Assembly (NCBI RefSeq): GCF_932526225.1
Contig: NC_064040.1
Span: 10,702,856 to 10,766,855 of the forward strand
Reading direction: 5' to 3'
DNA length: 64,000 nucleotides
From: Nematostella vectensis
Lineage: Eukaryota > Cnidaria > Anthozoa > Actiniaria > Edwardsiidae
The notes under the pieces are model-generated. The model searched no databases. It worked only from the letters and a program-made list of their open reading frames with translations, and was not told where the DNA came from. Shown piece by piece: positions 24,028 through 35,711 of this stretch. Numbering within the stretch: the first letter of the stretch is position 1; each line of letters opens with the position of its first letter. The translations under genes were made by a program, and so were the position numbers.

Positions 24028-25765
24028 GGTGTTGCGGTTTCTGTAGACTGTATACGGTTATTACAGCAAATTCTTTGCTGTAAAAATGTAGCACGTAGAA
24101 ACATTAAAAAATGGGGGAGGGGCACGTGCCCCGACTCCTGCTAAGGCTTAACTTAGATATAGAATTACCGGAGTCGAATGTTCCACTGATTTGATCATTA
24201 AACCACACTTATTAGTTTATTAAGGGATATCGCAGGGGGGTAGACACTCGGAGTGCTTCTAACTAAAAATTCAAAAAGCCATATAATTCAAGGCCCGTAG
24301 CCAGGATTTTTGAGCGGGGTGGTTCGTTTTTTTCCATTTCAGAGGATAATAATAATAAAGATAATAATAAAGATAATTATTATAAAAAGATTTTTATAGT
24401 TATTTTAAAGACATATTGATGTGCACGGTATATCTCCAGCCAAACGTTATATATTTTTGTTTGCTCTGAGCGGACCTTCAAGCCGAACCCCCCCTGCATA
24501 CGGGCCTGTTATTGGAAATTTAAGGGGGTCTCGGTTGTCATGTGTCGTTATAGCGTTAGGATCCTTGGCCCCCGACACAAGTGGAAGTAAAAGGAAGACA
24601 TTGTATACACAAAAAATATTATCCATAAAATTTGAAACATTGGAACAAATTGTTAAAAAGATTTTCCAGAATAATGGCTCCTAGATAAACAAGGTAAAAT
24701 CGATACGGTTTAAATGCTTTCTTAGTCGAAACAGTTTGATCCAATTTTTCCTTTTTAATCAAAGACAATTGCAAGGACAAGAATTCTTGATATACGAGGA
24801 GCATCTTATCTTTGATTACATAGAAAAATATATCCTTTTATCTTCATCATCTACAGGTTAATCGCCTATTTCATCTTTTTGATGATCGCTTATGGGACAC
24901 TTGAAAAATTTCACACACTTCACAGCATTGGCAATGACGTCCCCATACCGGTGGTTGTTACCTCTCCGCATCTCGTCAACCAATCGTGGTTCAGCTGCGG
25001 TGAGTAAAGTTAAGATCAAACATCGTATTATCTAATGAGCCGTATTCAATGCAAATGCATAATGATGGATCAATTCGATTGTCTCATATCTTCATTTGCA
25101 TACATTTGCATTGAAAACCAGAGGCGTAGCCAGGGGGTGGCTAAGGGGCCCCCCTCCACTCCTAGCAGCCAAAAATACATGTGCCTGTCTCCCCACAATT
25201 CGACATTTAGGCCATATTTCGGTTAACAAAAATAAAGCATATATTTTTCCTCCTGGCAAAGTGCCCAATCATCTCCTTTTTTTGTTTGACTGCATAGATT
25301 GTTCATTATTACAATTATGGGTTTAATTACATGTGTGGGCAATTTCTTGTTACACGTGTGTGCTCTGCACTCATACATAGGGTTATATCATTTTCTAGTG
25401 CTCCTGGAAGAACGTGCCGTACGTAGAGCTTCGCACAACTAGAGTATAATTTAAATAAACTAACCAATAATACGCTTTGTTACCTTTTTAGGGTTTGTTT
25501 TGGTTTTTGGTCACCTTATTTGGAGAAGGTCACTATGTTTTGTGCTCTAGATTGGGGGAGGGTCGAAAAAAAAATTAACTAAGCCCCCCCCCCCCCCCCC
25601 GATAAATAATGACCTTTCCCTAAGCTACAGTCCTTAGATAATGCGTAGTGCCATATCAAACATATTCCCCACGGATAGTGTCCTTCGTTCGCTGTGCCTT
25701 ATATGGTCATATATGCCCATATTTAGAAGTACTGGAGTTTCCCCTTTCGCGCTTCTCCAACAAAC
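24028..25765. other. Intergenic with transposon ends
   Basis: Single-ended GGCGTAGCCAGG-type termini at about 24292 and 25123, an AATAATAAAG repeat at 24345-24385, and a C run of about 16 at 25584-25600. No gene supported. Confidence 0.4.
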
Positions 25766-26599
25766 ATGGCGGCAAACACTGATTCCCTAAAGACTCGTAG
25801 TGGAAGAATTATAAAGAAACCGGATCGCTTGGTCAAATATTTAGACCATTCCTCAGTTGATACGTACGTGAAAGAAGAGAAAGAGGAAGAAGAAAAAGTC
25901 TGGGAGATAGAGAGAGTTTTAAACGTTGAGGGAGACTATGCCTTTGTGAAATGGAAAGGCTACAGCGATAGATATAATTCTACGGTTTCTCTTTCATTGA
26001 ATCCGCAGTTGTCATGCTATTTAGCCGTGAATGCTGGGAACCCCGACAGTAGTGAGGTAGCAAGAGAAAAGCTTCCCATTCTTTGCTCCGAGGATAAGGA
26101 ATTGTGGCTGATTCGACATGCACTGTTCGATGAGCTCCAATTTCGTACACCCGAGAATGACACGGGACTCATTCGGAGAGTACAAGTGAAAGTCCCACTT
26201 TCAAAGGGGGGTTTTTCCGCTTTGTTTGGTAAAGGGACATTTTCTTTTGCTACCTCACGAAAGCTGGATTTTTCAGGGACCCGTAATATTCGGTTCCCGT
26301 GCACTGCTGTCGAGTTTGGCACCGTTATTGGTACGGAGTTTATGGCTCGGCAACTGCCAGATTCGAGTACAATATGTGAAGTTGACTCATCTTCGAAGAT
26401 GTGGATATCATGAGGATACGAGCTAAGGATAAATTATGATCATAGTTCGTGTCCCCGTTGTACTTACATCTCTGAATATGGGTCAGAGGAAGAAAGGCCT
26501 AGTATGTGTCGACCGCTAGAGCGCAAGTATCCCCCGCTGAGCTTTTTGGAGATCAGCTTCGTACGGCGTAGACGGAATATGCTTCACAACTATGGCTCG
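25766..26599 (+). CDS. Chromodomain reading frame, interrupted by one in-frame TGA
   Basis: The frame opens MAANTDSLKTRSGRIIKKP, then an acidic/Lys segment and a chromodomain: VWEIERVLNVEGDYAFVKWK followed by GYSDRYNST. The aromatic and WKGY residues of a methyl-lysine reader are present. Where chromodomains normally continue with W-E-P, the frame reads VSLSLN instead, so the exon may end near 25985 or the domain is broken. The frame stays open to a TGA at 26411-26413 (215 residues). It then stays open, same frame, for another 62 codons (including SSCPRCTYISEYG) up to a strong donor TCG|GTAAGT at 26599. I recognise no domain after the chromodomain. It converges with the next gene. Confidence 0.5.
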
Positions 26600-26849
26600 G
26601 TAAGTTAAAATCTCTCTATATAAACTAATTGTTGACATCTGTTTCAACCGATTTCACTGTATTTCCAGTCGAAAATAAAGAGGGGGAATTTAGATCCAGG
26701 GAATGATACAGATTGTTTTGATGGTTTTAATGCCTTTATATAATAATGTGGGTACAAATAGTTATACAAGTTATAAATAGTGATATTTACAACAGTAATA
26801 AATAGCACCAAAAATATAATAAATAAATAAATACATTTTTTCTTTGTCT

Positions 26850-29800
26850 TCACTGCTTTTGATATTTTCTCTTGACCCTTTCCAAATTATTTTCCCTACT
26901 GAACAGTTTTCTGTTTTCCCTCTCCATGATCTATAGAGATAAAAATACACAGTTGTAGCAAGCGATTAGTCTAGATAACATGACGTTTTTTTCACTTGGA
27001 ATTACCTGTACAGTGAAGTTGCTATTTTTCCCCCCTTTCTGGCTACCCCTGTGGAATGTCTTGTTCTGCATGTGGTTTTTCTTTTCCACTGTCTGGCAAT
27101 TGAACTGGTGGATCGTGCCATGAATCTCCAAAAATTGGGGGACATGATAAACAAGAACTGTAGAGAAAAAAATGCATAAAATTACTTGGTCTCGGAGATC
27201 CCAAGTCAATTAAGGAATCTCATTTTAATCTTACCATGTATATATGGAATTACATCCTGTGGAGAGATAAAAGAAAGCACAATTAAAATAATATATCTAC
27301 TTGTTATTTTTTCAGTGACATATGATCAAATGAGGCTTGTGTCCTGCCAGTTCAACTAACCACAGGGATGTAGAATTACCTCATCAAATGTGGCCTTTCT
27401 AAATTTGGTTCCCCATTGGCGGGCCTTTTCTTGAAAAGCATCTGCTCGAAGATATGCTTCATCTCCAGGATTTGCCCCAAGAGCATCAGTGAGGACCATC
27501 AAACTTTTCCACACTTGTGTCAGCTCTGATATGCTAAGAACTGTTTTCTCACAAGTGGGAGTGGACGATGGCTACAAAACACAAAGCAATTGTTAAATTA
27601 GCTTTATACACAGTAGTATCCTGGGTGTGCTGGTCTTTTTTATAATGAAAATAAAAATCATACCTCAAACACTATGTTGTTGCGGTCAAGATGATCCTTG
27701 AGTGTGGCACGTAGGAAGTCCTTGGTGCCTGTCGACCTCAGATGGAACTTCCTACATTCCTCCACTAGCTGGGCTTTGGTCAGACAGTCAAGGCTGGTGA
27801 TGGACTTGTTCTCCATGTCTCCTAGGAAGGCATGGATATCAAGCCCCCTAATGATAGTTTCCAAATCATCACCTTTATAAGGAAAAGAGGATTCAAAGAA
27901 AATAAATAACGAAACTTTATAGTAATTTCATATTAGTTTCAGTTATTATAACAGTCTTTTCTATTAGTCAGTTATTTACTTACAATCCAAAGAGCTCCAC
28001 TTGGTTGTGGTTTTGCCACTGTCATCCTGGACATCATAGAAACAAAACCTCACACCTGCAAATACAATATGGCAAGAAAACAAAATGATTATCACCATAA
28101 GACATCCCCTATACCCATTTACCCTATACATGAAATTTTTATTTACCCAAAGCTTCTATTGCTTCTTCCATGGCTTTTTTAACATTCTGCTCTATAGCCC
28201 AGCAAGCAACCTAGAAGTTTAATATATACCAGGAACTTTTTTAAAAAATGGCTCAATGGAGATTTGAATTTGTTAAATAAGCATAATTTTACCTGGTTGA
28301 GAAGTTTTCCCATGATCCTCAATTTGAGGTGCAGGGTGTCGGGTATGACCTTGGTAAATTCAATGTCCACGAGAGGTAAACATTGAACTCCCTTGGCATT
28401 TGGACACCCAACACGTGCACGGCACTGGTTTAAGGTTCTGGTTATGGGCCATTGTGGGACTGAAATTTTTATCAAATTTATCTAGTTATTTATAATATAG
28501 CTGACAATGGAATAATTCATAAAAACAAAAATCATTTAATTCATTACATAACATTCATTATATAAGTAACAAAATTAAAAAACTTACTAGAAAAGTCTCT
28601 GATCATCCTTTTGCTGCATTCGCACCAAATGCAGAAGTACAAGGCACAGGGACTATTAATTCCGAGAATACACGCCATGAACTTCCAGTCAGCACACATC
28701 ACCCTTAAAAAAGGGATAAAAGTTACATATGTCCTGTTTAATGCCAGATCATAAGATTATTGGTTGCAAAAAAAATGAAACCTACCAATCAATAGTGTAT
28801 TCAAGGCCATTAACAAGAATGCCAGTTCTCCCTAGGGCCTTCATCTCATCAAAAACCCCTCTCAAGGTCGCCTTTAGGATGTCATATGACTCCTTGCCTA
28901 TAATAAAAAGTGTTCACAGATATATGGCTTTAGTTGACTATATCATTAGGAAGATTTGTTCTCGCTTACAGCTGCAATAAATTAGCTGCAACCAACTCAC
29001 CATCATATATAGATATACAGTATTCCCTTTCTGGGCTTCTTTTAACAGAGTTTTCTGCTGGAAAGCAGAAGGTTGTCATAACACTCCCGAGTTTTTTGGT
29101 GGTTTTTCTACCATCACCAGAAAACCGAAGGGTTATAACATTGCCCCCTGCATTTCCAATGACATCTGAACTATAACTTAGAATGTCCTTGATGGATCTT
29201 GAACATCCTTTTGCATTCTGAAAGGAGAAACTTTGTTTAATGAATTATTGGGTTTGTACAGTATTTGCTTGTTTTAAAGGATGCAAAATGTGCTGTGCAC
29301 AAAGCAAATCAGAATTAAGACTATCAACAGACTAACCCCTTCAAATTCTGTAATAGGAATGATTGCATTTTGAGCTTTTCTCTCTTTCTGTATCCCATAC
29401 AGTGATGGCAAGCTGGACCCAGCTACCATCTTTAGCTCATGGTATGCTGAGTCAGAAACATCACCATCATCTTTGGCCTGAGATTATAAAAATAATCTAA
29501 ATATAGAAAAAATAAGAAACCTACAGTACTGTACATGTACTTCTATAATACCTACCTTGAGAGCTCTTTGGATCTTTTTATGGTCAATCTCCTCAGGCTC
29601 AACCCTCTCATTGAAATGTAGGGCAAAACTGACCATACCAACTTCAAGTTGAACCTAGAGATAAGGAAACATTGAAATGTAGGGCAAAACTGACCAACTT
29701 CAAGTTGAACCTAGAGATAAGGAAACATTTTATGATAAACAAATGCCATTATAACAGAATTGGTAAATTTAGGTTGTTTCCATGTGTACAAAAATTCTAA

Positions 29801-30157
29801 ACAAACCTCAACAACTTTCCAATCTGTTGGAAGCTTCTCAAATTGCTTCTCAAGCCATTTTTTAATCTCTGACTTTTTGTGAAATTGAGCTTTTGGCTCA
29901 AGGTCACAAAAAGGCTTTCTCGGCTGAAGAAAGGGCTTTTTTTCCTTGCCTAGCTCCTTTCTCATGCCATCTCTCTCTTTGACAACATCAGCGAGTCGAT
30001 GTTTTAGCTCTGACAGCTGATTCTCGAGCTCTTCGATTCTAGAGTCCCGAGAATCACACAGCCCGATTTCACGGACTTGAGGTAGCATGTAAGCCAATCT
30101 TTGTTTTTTCAATGGAGGACCTTGTGAAAAATTTGTCAAATACCCTTGCACCATCAT
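26850..30157 (-). CDS. Transposase-like (putatively domesticated) protein, complete, 14 exons
   Basis: Exons, 5' to 3': 29807-30157, 29556-29654, 29337-29477, 29001-29217, 28786-28897, 28588-28703, 28293-28459, 28147-28210, 27984-28055, 27664-27872, 27380-27571, 27235-27256, 27006-27157, 26850-26930. They sum to 1,995 nt (664 residues) with every junction in phase. Visible features: coiled coil near residues 38-80 (RIEELENQLSELKHRLADV); SGDGRK with Asp near 232; ADWKFMACILGINS with Asp near 312, directly followed by CIWCEC; CRARVGCPNAKGVQC; a PDTLHLKLRIMGKLLNQ helix near 385; a SAP-like segment LTKAQLVEECRKFHLRSTG near 477; and HVPQFLEIHG...CQTVEKKN near 593. I recall similar uncharacterised multi-copy proteins from cnidarians and sponges, but cannot name the family. 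The two Asp blocks suggest an RNase H-type transposase origin; that is inference. Confidence 0.75.
29616..29727 (-). repeat. Partial exon duplication including its 3' splice site
   Basis: The segment ATTGAAATGTAGGGCAAAAC...GTTGAACCTAGAGATAAGG, which covers the 5' part of exon 2 of the transposase-like gene plus its acceptor, is repeated directly at about 29669-29727 inside the preceding intron. The intronic copy lacks a few bases (GACCAACTT against GACCATACCAACTT), so a second CTCTAG acceptor followed by coding-like sequence lies upstream of the real one. Confidence 0.8.
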
Positions 30158-30639
30158 TTTAGTAGATATCTATCATGAACAAGCAAACGAGACGACTAAA
30201 CTTTTGAACCTCTTCCCGCCTAAGTTTACCGAGATTCTGCAAGATGATCCCCAAAAAACAACCCGTGAAGATTATCTAGATAAGAATTGCGCCAAAATTA
30301 TACAAACAAAAAACGGAAATATTAGAAAGGAATACTTAGCTTCTCGTCCTTCGGGTGTTTCTGTACTCTTCAGCATCAGGATCACACAAGGACGTAGTCG
30401 ATTAAAATACCTACGAGGGCTTTTTTCCACAAGTTAGGCTGGCAGAAGAAAGATCTAGCCCCTACAGGGGTATTTCATGAGAAAAATAGGTATTTTTCGC
30501 TTCTATAAGCAGAAATCTCAGGTTAAATAGCCCTGTTTTCCAAAAATAATCGCTCTTCGTCCGCCATCTTGGATAGCTCAGAGAAAACCCATTTGTAATT
30601 TGCCAGGTTACACAGCTCCTAGTCTCAGTCTCTAAAAAA
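30158..30639. other. Upstream flank of the transposase-like gene
   Basis: No supported gene; open frames here have no recognisable domain. Confidence 0.4.
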
Positions 30640-30890
30640 GCGGCCGAGCGAGTTTGAATAACACCAAAAGTTTGATATGTATTTTTGTACACTTTCTACA
30701 AGTAGGCACAGATAATCTGGCAGGTTAGCCCAGACGGGAGATGCATATTCGAGGATAGGCCTCACAATACTACAATAAACTAGAACAATATCAGACTTAG
30801 GGGCACCAGCCTTTTTTAAGACGCGTAAAGGCATAAAGGCGTTTACGAGCCCTTTTGACAACATAGTCAATGTGATTTATTGGGAACAGG
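30640..30890 (-). mobile_element. LINE reverse-transcriptase C-terminal fragment
   Basis: On the minus strand the sequence reads HIDYVVKRARKRLYAF, then KKAGAPKSDIVLVYCSIVRP, ILEYASPVWANLP and LLVESVQK, with a frameshift near 30830. This is the conserved post-palm 'thumb' region of CR1/L2/jockey LINEs. Only this part survives. Confidence 0.8.
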
Positions 30891-31021
30891 TTAGATCTAT
30901 CAGATGCCTTAAGGGTAAACTACCATCTTAAGGTATCCTGACCAGAAAATGAATGTTTTTTTAGGCCCGTATGATCCGTCCTTGTCATTGACCGCTATCC
31001 ACCGACAGCTAAGATTTGGAA

Positions 31022-31136
31022 GACCAGTACTATTAATACTCACGTTCACGCCCAGTAAGTAGACAGTGCGTTTGGTGACCGGTACTATTAGTACTCACGT
31101 TCACGCCCAGTAAGTAGGCAGTGCGTTCGGTGACCA
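31022..31136 (+). repeat. 55-bp tandem repeat, two copies
   Basis: GACC(A/G)GTACTATTA(A/G)TACTCACG begins at 31022 and 31077; a third copy has only its first few bases at 31132. Immediately after (31143) a single-ended copy of the terminus TACCGTAATGATTCG seen at 37206 begins, with GATAAGCGCC phrases to about 31430. Confidence 0.75.
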
Positions 31137-31576
31137 GTAATAATACCGTAATGATTCGGATAAGCGCCTTTCTTCAAATAAGCGCTTCCCCGCTCGAACT
31201 GGAATTTCAGAATAAGCGCCCTCCTTCCCTCCCACTATAAAAGATCCTAACAAAAGCACCAATTGAATGGTGTCAATCTTAATTTTATTTAGCTCACATA
31301 GACACCCTCACATTACAACACGGTTCTACTTATTATCATTTCAACTTCTTTACACCTATGTACGCTTATTTTTGCTTAATTTTGTTTTCATTTTCCACCG
31401 AAATGAAATAAGCGCCCCCTACCCAATGGGTTAGCTACTACGGGTCGTATCAAAATAAAAACACTTCGTGTGGACGCGGATCTTTTTGTCAAACGGAACA
31501 AAAAGGTTGCGTTTTCAAACGGAAACGGATACGTGGGGACAGGGTCTAAGAAGACGGCCACGTTTTCGATCTTCAG

Positions 31577-33365
31577 AAAAGTGTGACATTCATTGTCTTA
31601 AGTGGCAATCCAGTAAAGATATCCCTTGACGGCGGCGTAAGAATTGTGTGACATTGTTAGTCTTGGTTACCGTCACATTGCCGCTTTTTGCGTGACCCTT
31701 GAAAGCGTATCCTATTTGTCATTTGTTACTGTTGGTTGCGTGACGTTTGTCCGGGTATTTGTCTGTATTGATTGGCCGAATCTCTAGGATTTTCTGTCAC
31801 ACTTTCCCTCCTCGACTACGGTGGCAGTGTCTAGACGGACAGAAAGACAGTTTTATTGGGGTCTTATACAAAAGAGTATATTGACTGGAAATCCCAATAA
31901 ATTATAACTATATAAGACCTCTACACAACACAATAATTATTTGAGTCTATGAGTGACTTAACATGGCCGTAGCAGGGGGTGGGGCACTGTGGGCTCGTGT
32001 CCCTCCGATATTTTCAAAAATTATAAGTAAAAGACCAGTAGGGGTGTGGCTGTGCCCCCCCCCCCCCCATTGTTTTCTTAATGTTTCTGTATCGTGCCCC
32101 CACCCCCACCCCCACCCCAATACAATAATTCGAGGTCTGCTACTTTGCATGACATATTTTGTGTATTGATTGCGTTACACATTTAATTGGCGTGACACTT
32201 GATGTCCTTTTCGTCTAGAGCATGACATCCTATCCTTGGCGGGAGTCGTCGAGGTGTACATGGACGGGATTCTACTCATTAGTGCGAGGAGGGAGAATAT
32301 GTGCTCATATCATAATGATATTTGTCCGATGCTCAAAGGAAGTAAGCATGACACCAATTCTCTAGTGCTTCTCACTTAGCTTTAAGCCGGTATACAGTAC
32401 ACTTATTTAAAAGATCAAAAGATCACGGCAACGTCCTTCTTTCCCGTTTACCTTTGCAAACCTTGCTCCTATCTCTACTCCTTCAACGGACGTGACTAGA
32501 TACGTGGCGGATTAATGATCCTGAGCAAGTGCTAGTGTTTTTTTGACTGCATCTTTCTCTCGAATCTTGGTGTTTATACAGAGTTACAAGTTATCAGAGT
32601 GAATGATGTTTTTATGAATGTCCGTTACTCTAGCAAGGTAAGTGAGATTGTGTAGTTCCAGATAATATCCATACCCTCTATGGCGGGGGTTGGAGGTATA
32701 AACTCCCACCCCTCTGGAATTTCCAACCTCCTGGAAAAAAATAAATACAGTAACTGTTAGGAGAAACGGGAATTTTACCTCCCCCCCTCTTCTGGAAATT
32801 CCTGGACGTTTGATCCCCCCCTTCCCACACACACACCCGGAATTTCCGATCCCCTCCATGGGGGAGGGTGTATGGATATTTTCTGGAACTACACATTATG
32901 GTCATGATATCCTCAGGCGCTCTAAACGAACGCCAATTTACACTAGCGAATAAATAAAAAGAAAGAGGAGGAAGCAGAGAACCAGAAATCCGCAAGAATA
33001 AAAAATCAGACTAGATCAAGAATCAGACTAAAAAGTGGAAAAGAAAAGAACAGAGTGGGCGTTTAGACCTCTGTCACGCTATGCACTTGAGCAACGCTTG
33101 AGTCACGCAACGCACAGTGTGACAAAGGTCAGAACGCCTGTATAGGAGCCTCGTCCCCAGAGACTGGGAACAAAGATGATTGTAAAGAAGACTTGGACCG
33201 AAGATGTTGTCCCTGTTATCGAGAATATCGCTATATCGAGGTCTCACTGATGATAGTATATTCTTTTGCGCGCTACAGGGATTTTACAGTGTGAAGGCGT
33301 ATCTCATGGATCAGGAGGATCGCGTGGTTGTGTGTCTGAAGTGGCAATTCCTGTGGACATATTAG
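31577..33365 (+). CDS. Small ML-domain (NPC2/GM2-activator type) lipid-binding protein, 5' end not found
   Basis: Four phase-compatible exons: 31577-31636 (least certain), 32221-32341, 32582-32637 and 33279-33365 with a TAG stop. The joined protein runs VLSGNPVKISLDGG, HDILSLAGVVEVYMDG, MCSYHNDICPMLKG, KLQVIRVNDVFMNVRY, then GFYSVKAYLMDQEDRVVVCL and KWQF near the end. This follows the ML-domain pattern: a (N)P.. strand start, a C...CP...G pair in the middle, and a final Y.V.A.L.D....V.C strand. Such proteins are secreted or lysosomal carriers of sterols or glycolipids. The signal-peptide exon should lie upstream of 31577, but I could not identify it. Each exon is short, so the call rests on the splice sites and the joined pattern. 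Confidence 0.5.
32649..32897. mobile_element. MITE-like element in the ML-gene intron
   Basis: The left end TGTGTAGTTCCAGATAATAT and the reverse complement of the right end, TGTGTAGTTCCAGAAAATAT, are inverted repeats with one mismatch and extend into CCATAC. The interior is C- and G-rich and non-coding. Confidence 0.75.
33058..33138. repeat. Short inverted-repeat element
   Basis: GGCGTTTAGACCTCTGTCAC at the left pairs with the reverse complement of the right end, GGCGTTCTGACCTTTGTCAC; three mismatches. 81 bp in total, in the last intron of the ML-like gene. Confidence 0.6.
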
Positions 33366-35606
33366 CAGGCAGACAGGAAGTCGAGATACTTCGCTGCTGA
33401 CAACAAGCCTTTCAAGTTATGGCAGGACAAAAAAGGAGAGGACAACTTTTACAACAGATGACCTCACCTGGAAAACATTCGCGACCTCATGTACCTTTCT
33501 TCCCACACGTTATAATCTTTTTCATATGCTCAGTAAAGTAAATAGCCATCTCGTACTTGTTTATTTTCGTTGTGTATCTGAGTCGATATATCCTTATTCC
33601 TGATTGGCGTAACTTATTTGTTCCTGTACTGTACGTGTGAAGTACCAGCTAAGCTTCGTTCCCAGTCTACTCCAGGTCAGCTCTACTCATTCGGATTTAA
33701 AGTGGCAGACACTTTTGGGGTCAAGCGGGAAACCAAAAGCTGACGTCATAAAAAGGGTGGCCGCGCAGCCAGCGACGCCTGCGAGCGAAGCTTAGTACCA
33801 ACAAGCTTACAAAAACATAAATGTAAAAAAATATATATATATACTTAAGCATAAAAATGTACGTTCCTTTGACAAAAACATACCTCTTAACTCTTAAGGC
33901 TTGTACAATTCATTATTAATTGTGCTTTATTAGAAAAAGATATTTTTACAAATATAACAAATACTACAGGTGATACAAATACAGAATGCAATAGCGATTT
34001 ACTAATAATATAGGAAAAGGATTGTTATACGTTGTGCATGTATGGGAAAGCTGGATTTGATGCGAGACAGCCTAAGAATTGGCTGCAAGTAACGAGGGGC
34101 GACAAAAGAGCTCTAGAATCCGATGGAAAGCAAAGCTAGCCAGTATCGTGCAAAGAACAGCTCGTATACGAGAAGAATACTAAAAACAATGAAAATTAAC
34201 TCCGGATAACTCGAATCCTCGGTAACACGAGCCCTTGCAAACTAGGTTTCCCGATTAACTCGAGCCATATTTTAGTTCCCCTCGTGTTCAAGTCCTGCCC
34301 GACACTGACGCCGCCTAGCGTGACGTGTCACGAAAGGCTGCGAGGGTGACAGGGAGTTATCAAGACTCAACATTAACTATATTACTGAAATAGAGTGGTT
34401 TTCAAAAACCCGTAAAATACTATTTAGGTTATTTAGTACTAATACACTGTAATCTTTTTGTTCTCTTTTGTTCTGTCTTGACTATTACACTTTAACAATT
34501 TCATTTTGTTGCACGGAATTTTAAGCGTGTACTGTAAGTATGGACACAAGCTTTTCGCGCAGAATTTGCAATGTGCTACCCTAGGTTCCAGAAACTAGTC
34601 GCGGCCAGGCTTAAAAAAAGGGCCAAACGGTGACGCAAACGCTCGCCCTTCCATCGGCATTCGTTCGTCGCGCTTTCGGCACCGCCCGCCGTCTCCTCGG
34701 GACTAGTTGGACGCCTCTTGGGGCTTTTTGCGCTTCGAGAACCTCAGGGTAGCATTGCGCAAAAATAAAAACAATCTTAAAATCAAAACAGTTGCCTGAT
34801 CAAGTTTTCAAGTACACAAGCGCTCGAGAAGGCGCGGGTAGTGATATGGCGCGATATCCACGTTTACATAAGAGAGGAATATACCATCAATATGGTAATA
34901 ACTATCTACAAACAAATATTTTCTCAGTGCAAAATATGTAATCATCTTCTAATTTCTTATTCACACGCTGTCCTTAGACAGATGTATGTATATTCTCAGT
35001 GACATATTTAAAATATCAACTAATTGTAAACAGATTCACACTCTGAAGGTAGTGAAGTAGCAACTCAAGGTAGCCTAAATTACCAATCCAATTGAAAGGT
35101 ACTATTTGCTCTGCGCTGAGCCTGAATAATTACTAATCTAAAGGCTGATTTAGACGCAATTTTGTCGTATGCGACTTACCTACGACATGTCTTAGCCCTG
35201 AATTACACATTTCGACTTTCGTAGTCGAGCATCGTAGCGTGGTCGTGGGCTGATTTACACTCTACGACTCGAGTTGTAGGTGTGTTGCGGGCGAGTAGCA
35301 TACGACTAAATCGTACCGTCTTGATCAGCTTTAAGAAAAATGCCCTAGATTTTTCTCACGTCAGCATTTAAAGCAGGCAAGAATCGCTTTGCCCTGGGAC
35401 ATTCAACGCAATGCTGTCAGGGGCATGGCCAGGACTTTTGCTTGTGGGGGAGGGAGCAAAGTGATTTCTCAAGAACATTCGTTTCCAACTGAGACGTAAC
35501 GACTGAGACGTAATAGCTATACTGGACCAGAAAGAGGGGGGGCCTGGGCCACTCCATGGCTACTATGGTAACGACACTATTAACTAGACTCTAATAATCA
35601 CGTGAC
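33366..35606. other. Intergenic; several degenerate inverted-repeat elements
   Basis: Inverted-repeat pairs at 33641-33799 (AGTACCAGCTAAGCTTCG against reverse-complemented GGTACTAAGCTTCGC) and 34565-34762 (GCAATGTGCTACCCTAGG against GCAATGCTACCCTGAGG). TA-rich patch at 33825-33842. A repeat with 'TACGAC'/'CGTAG' phrases at 35155-35305. No gene supported. Confidence 0.45.
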
Positions 35607-35711
35607 CTATAAATGAGTGTCGGTGAAGTACTGTTCTCGTTTGAAGCTTTGCTGAGGCGTACTGTTCTCGTCCTCGTCGCTGTCTGATATCGGCAGCTTT
35701 TCGTCAGTGTA
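35607..35711 (-). CDS. USH2A: Usherin last exon with PDZ-binding C-terminus DTHL
   Basis: A CCCCAATTCAG acceptor opens a 35-codon exon. It begins YTDEKLPISDSDEDE and ends REQYFTDTHL, stop. The preceding exon (36568-36792) ends at KDSGL on a GCTG|GTGAGC donor, giving SGLY.DE across the join. From memory, human usherin has SGLYVDEED shortly before its FTDTHL end, so both the joint and the terminus are conserved. Without this splice, translation would stop three codons later (VS, stop) with no PDZ ligand. Confidence 0.88.
   Translation of the reverse strand, partial: YTDEKLPISDSDEDENSTPQQSFKREQYFTDTHL

Noticed and set aside
26017-26426. Overlapping frames on both strands within the chromodomain region
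   Set aside because: The chromodomain frame has a start, a domain and a downstream donor; the others show none.
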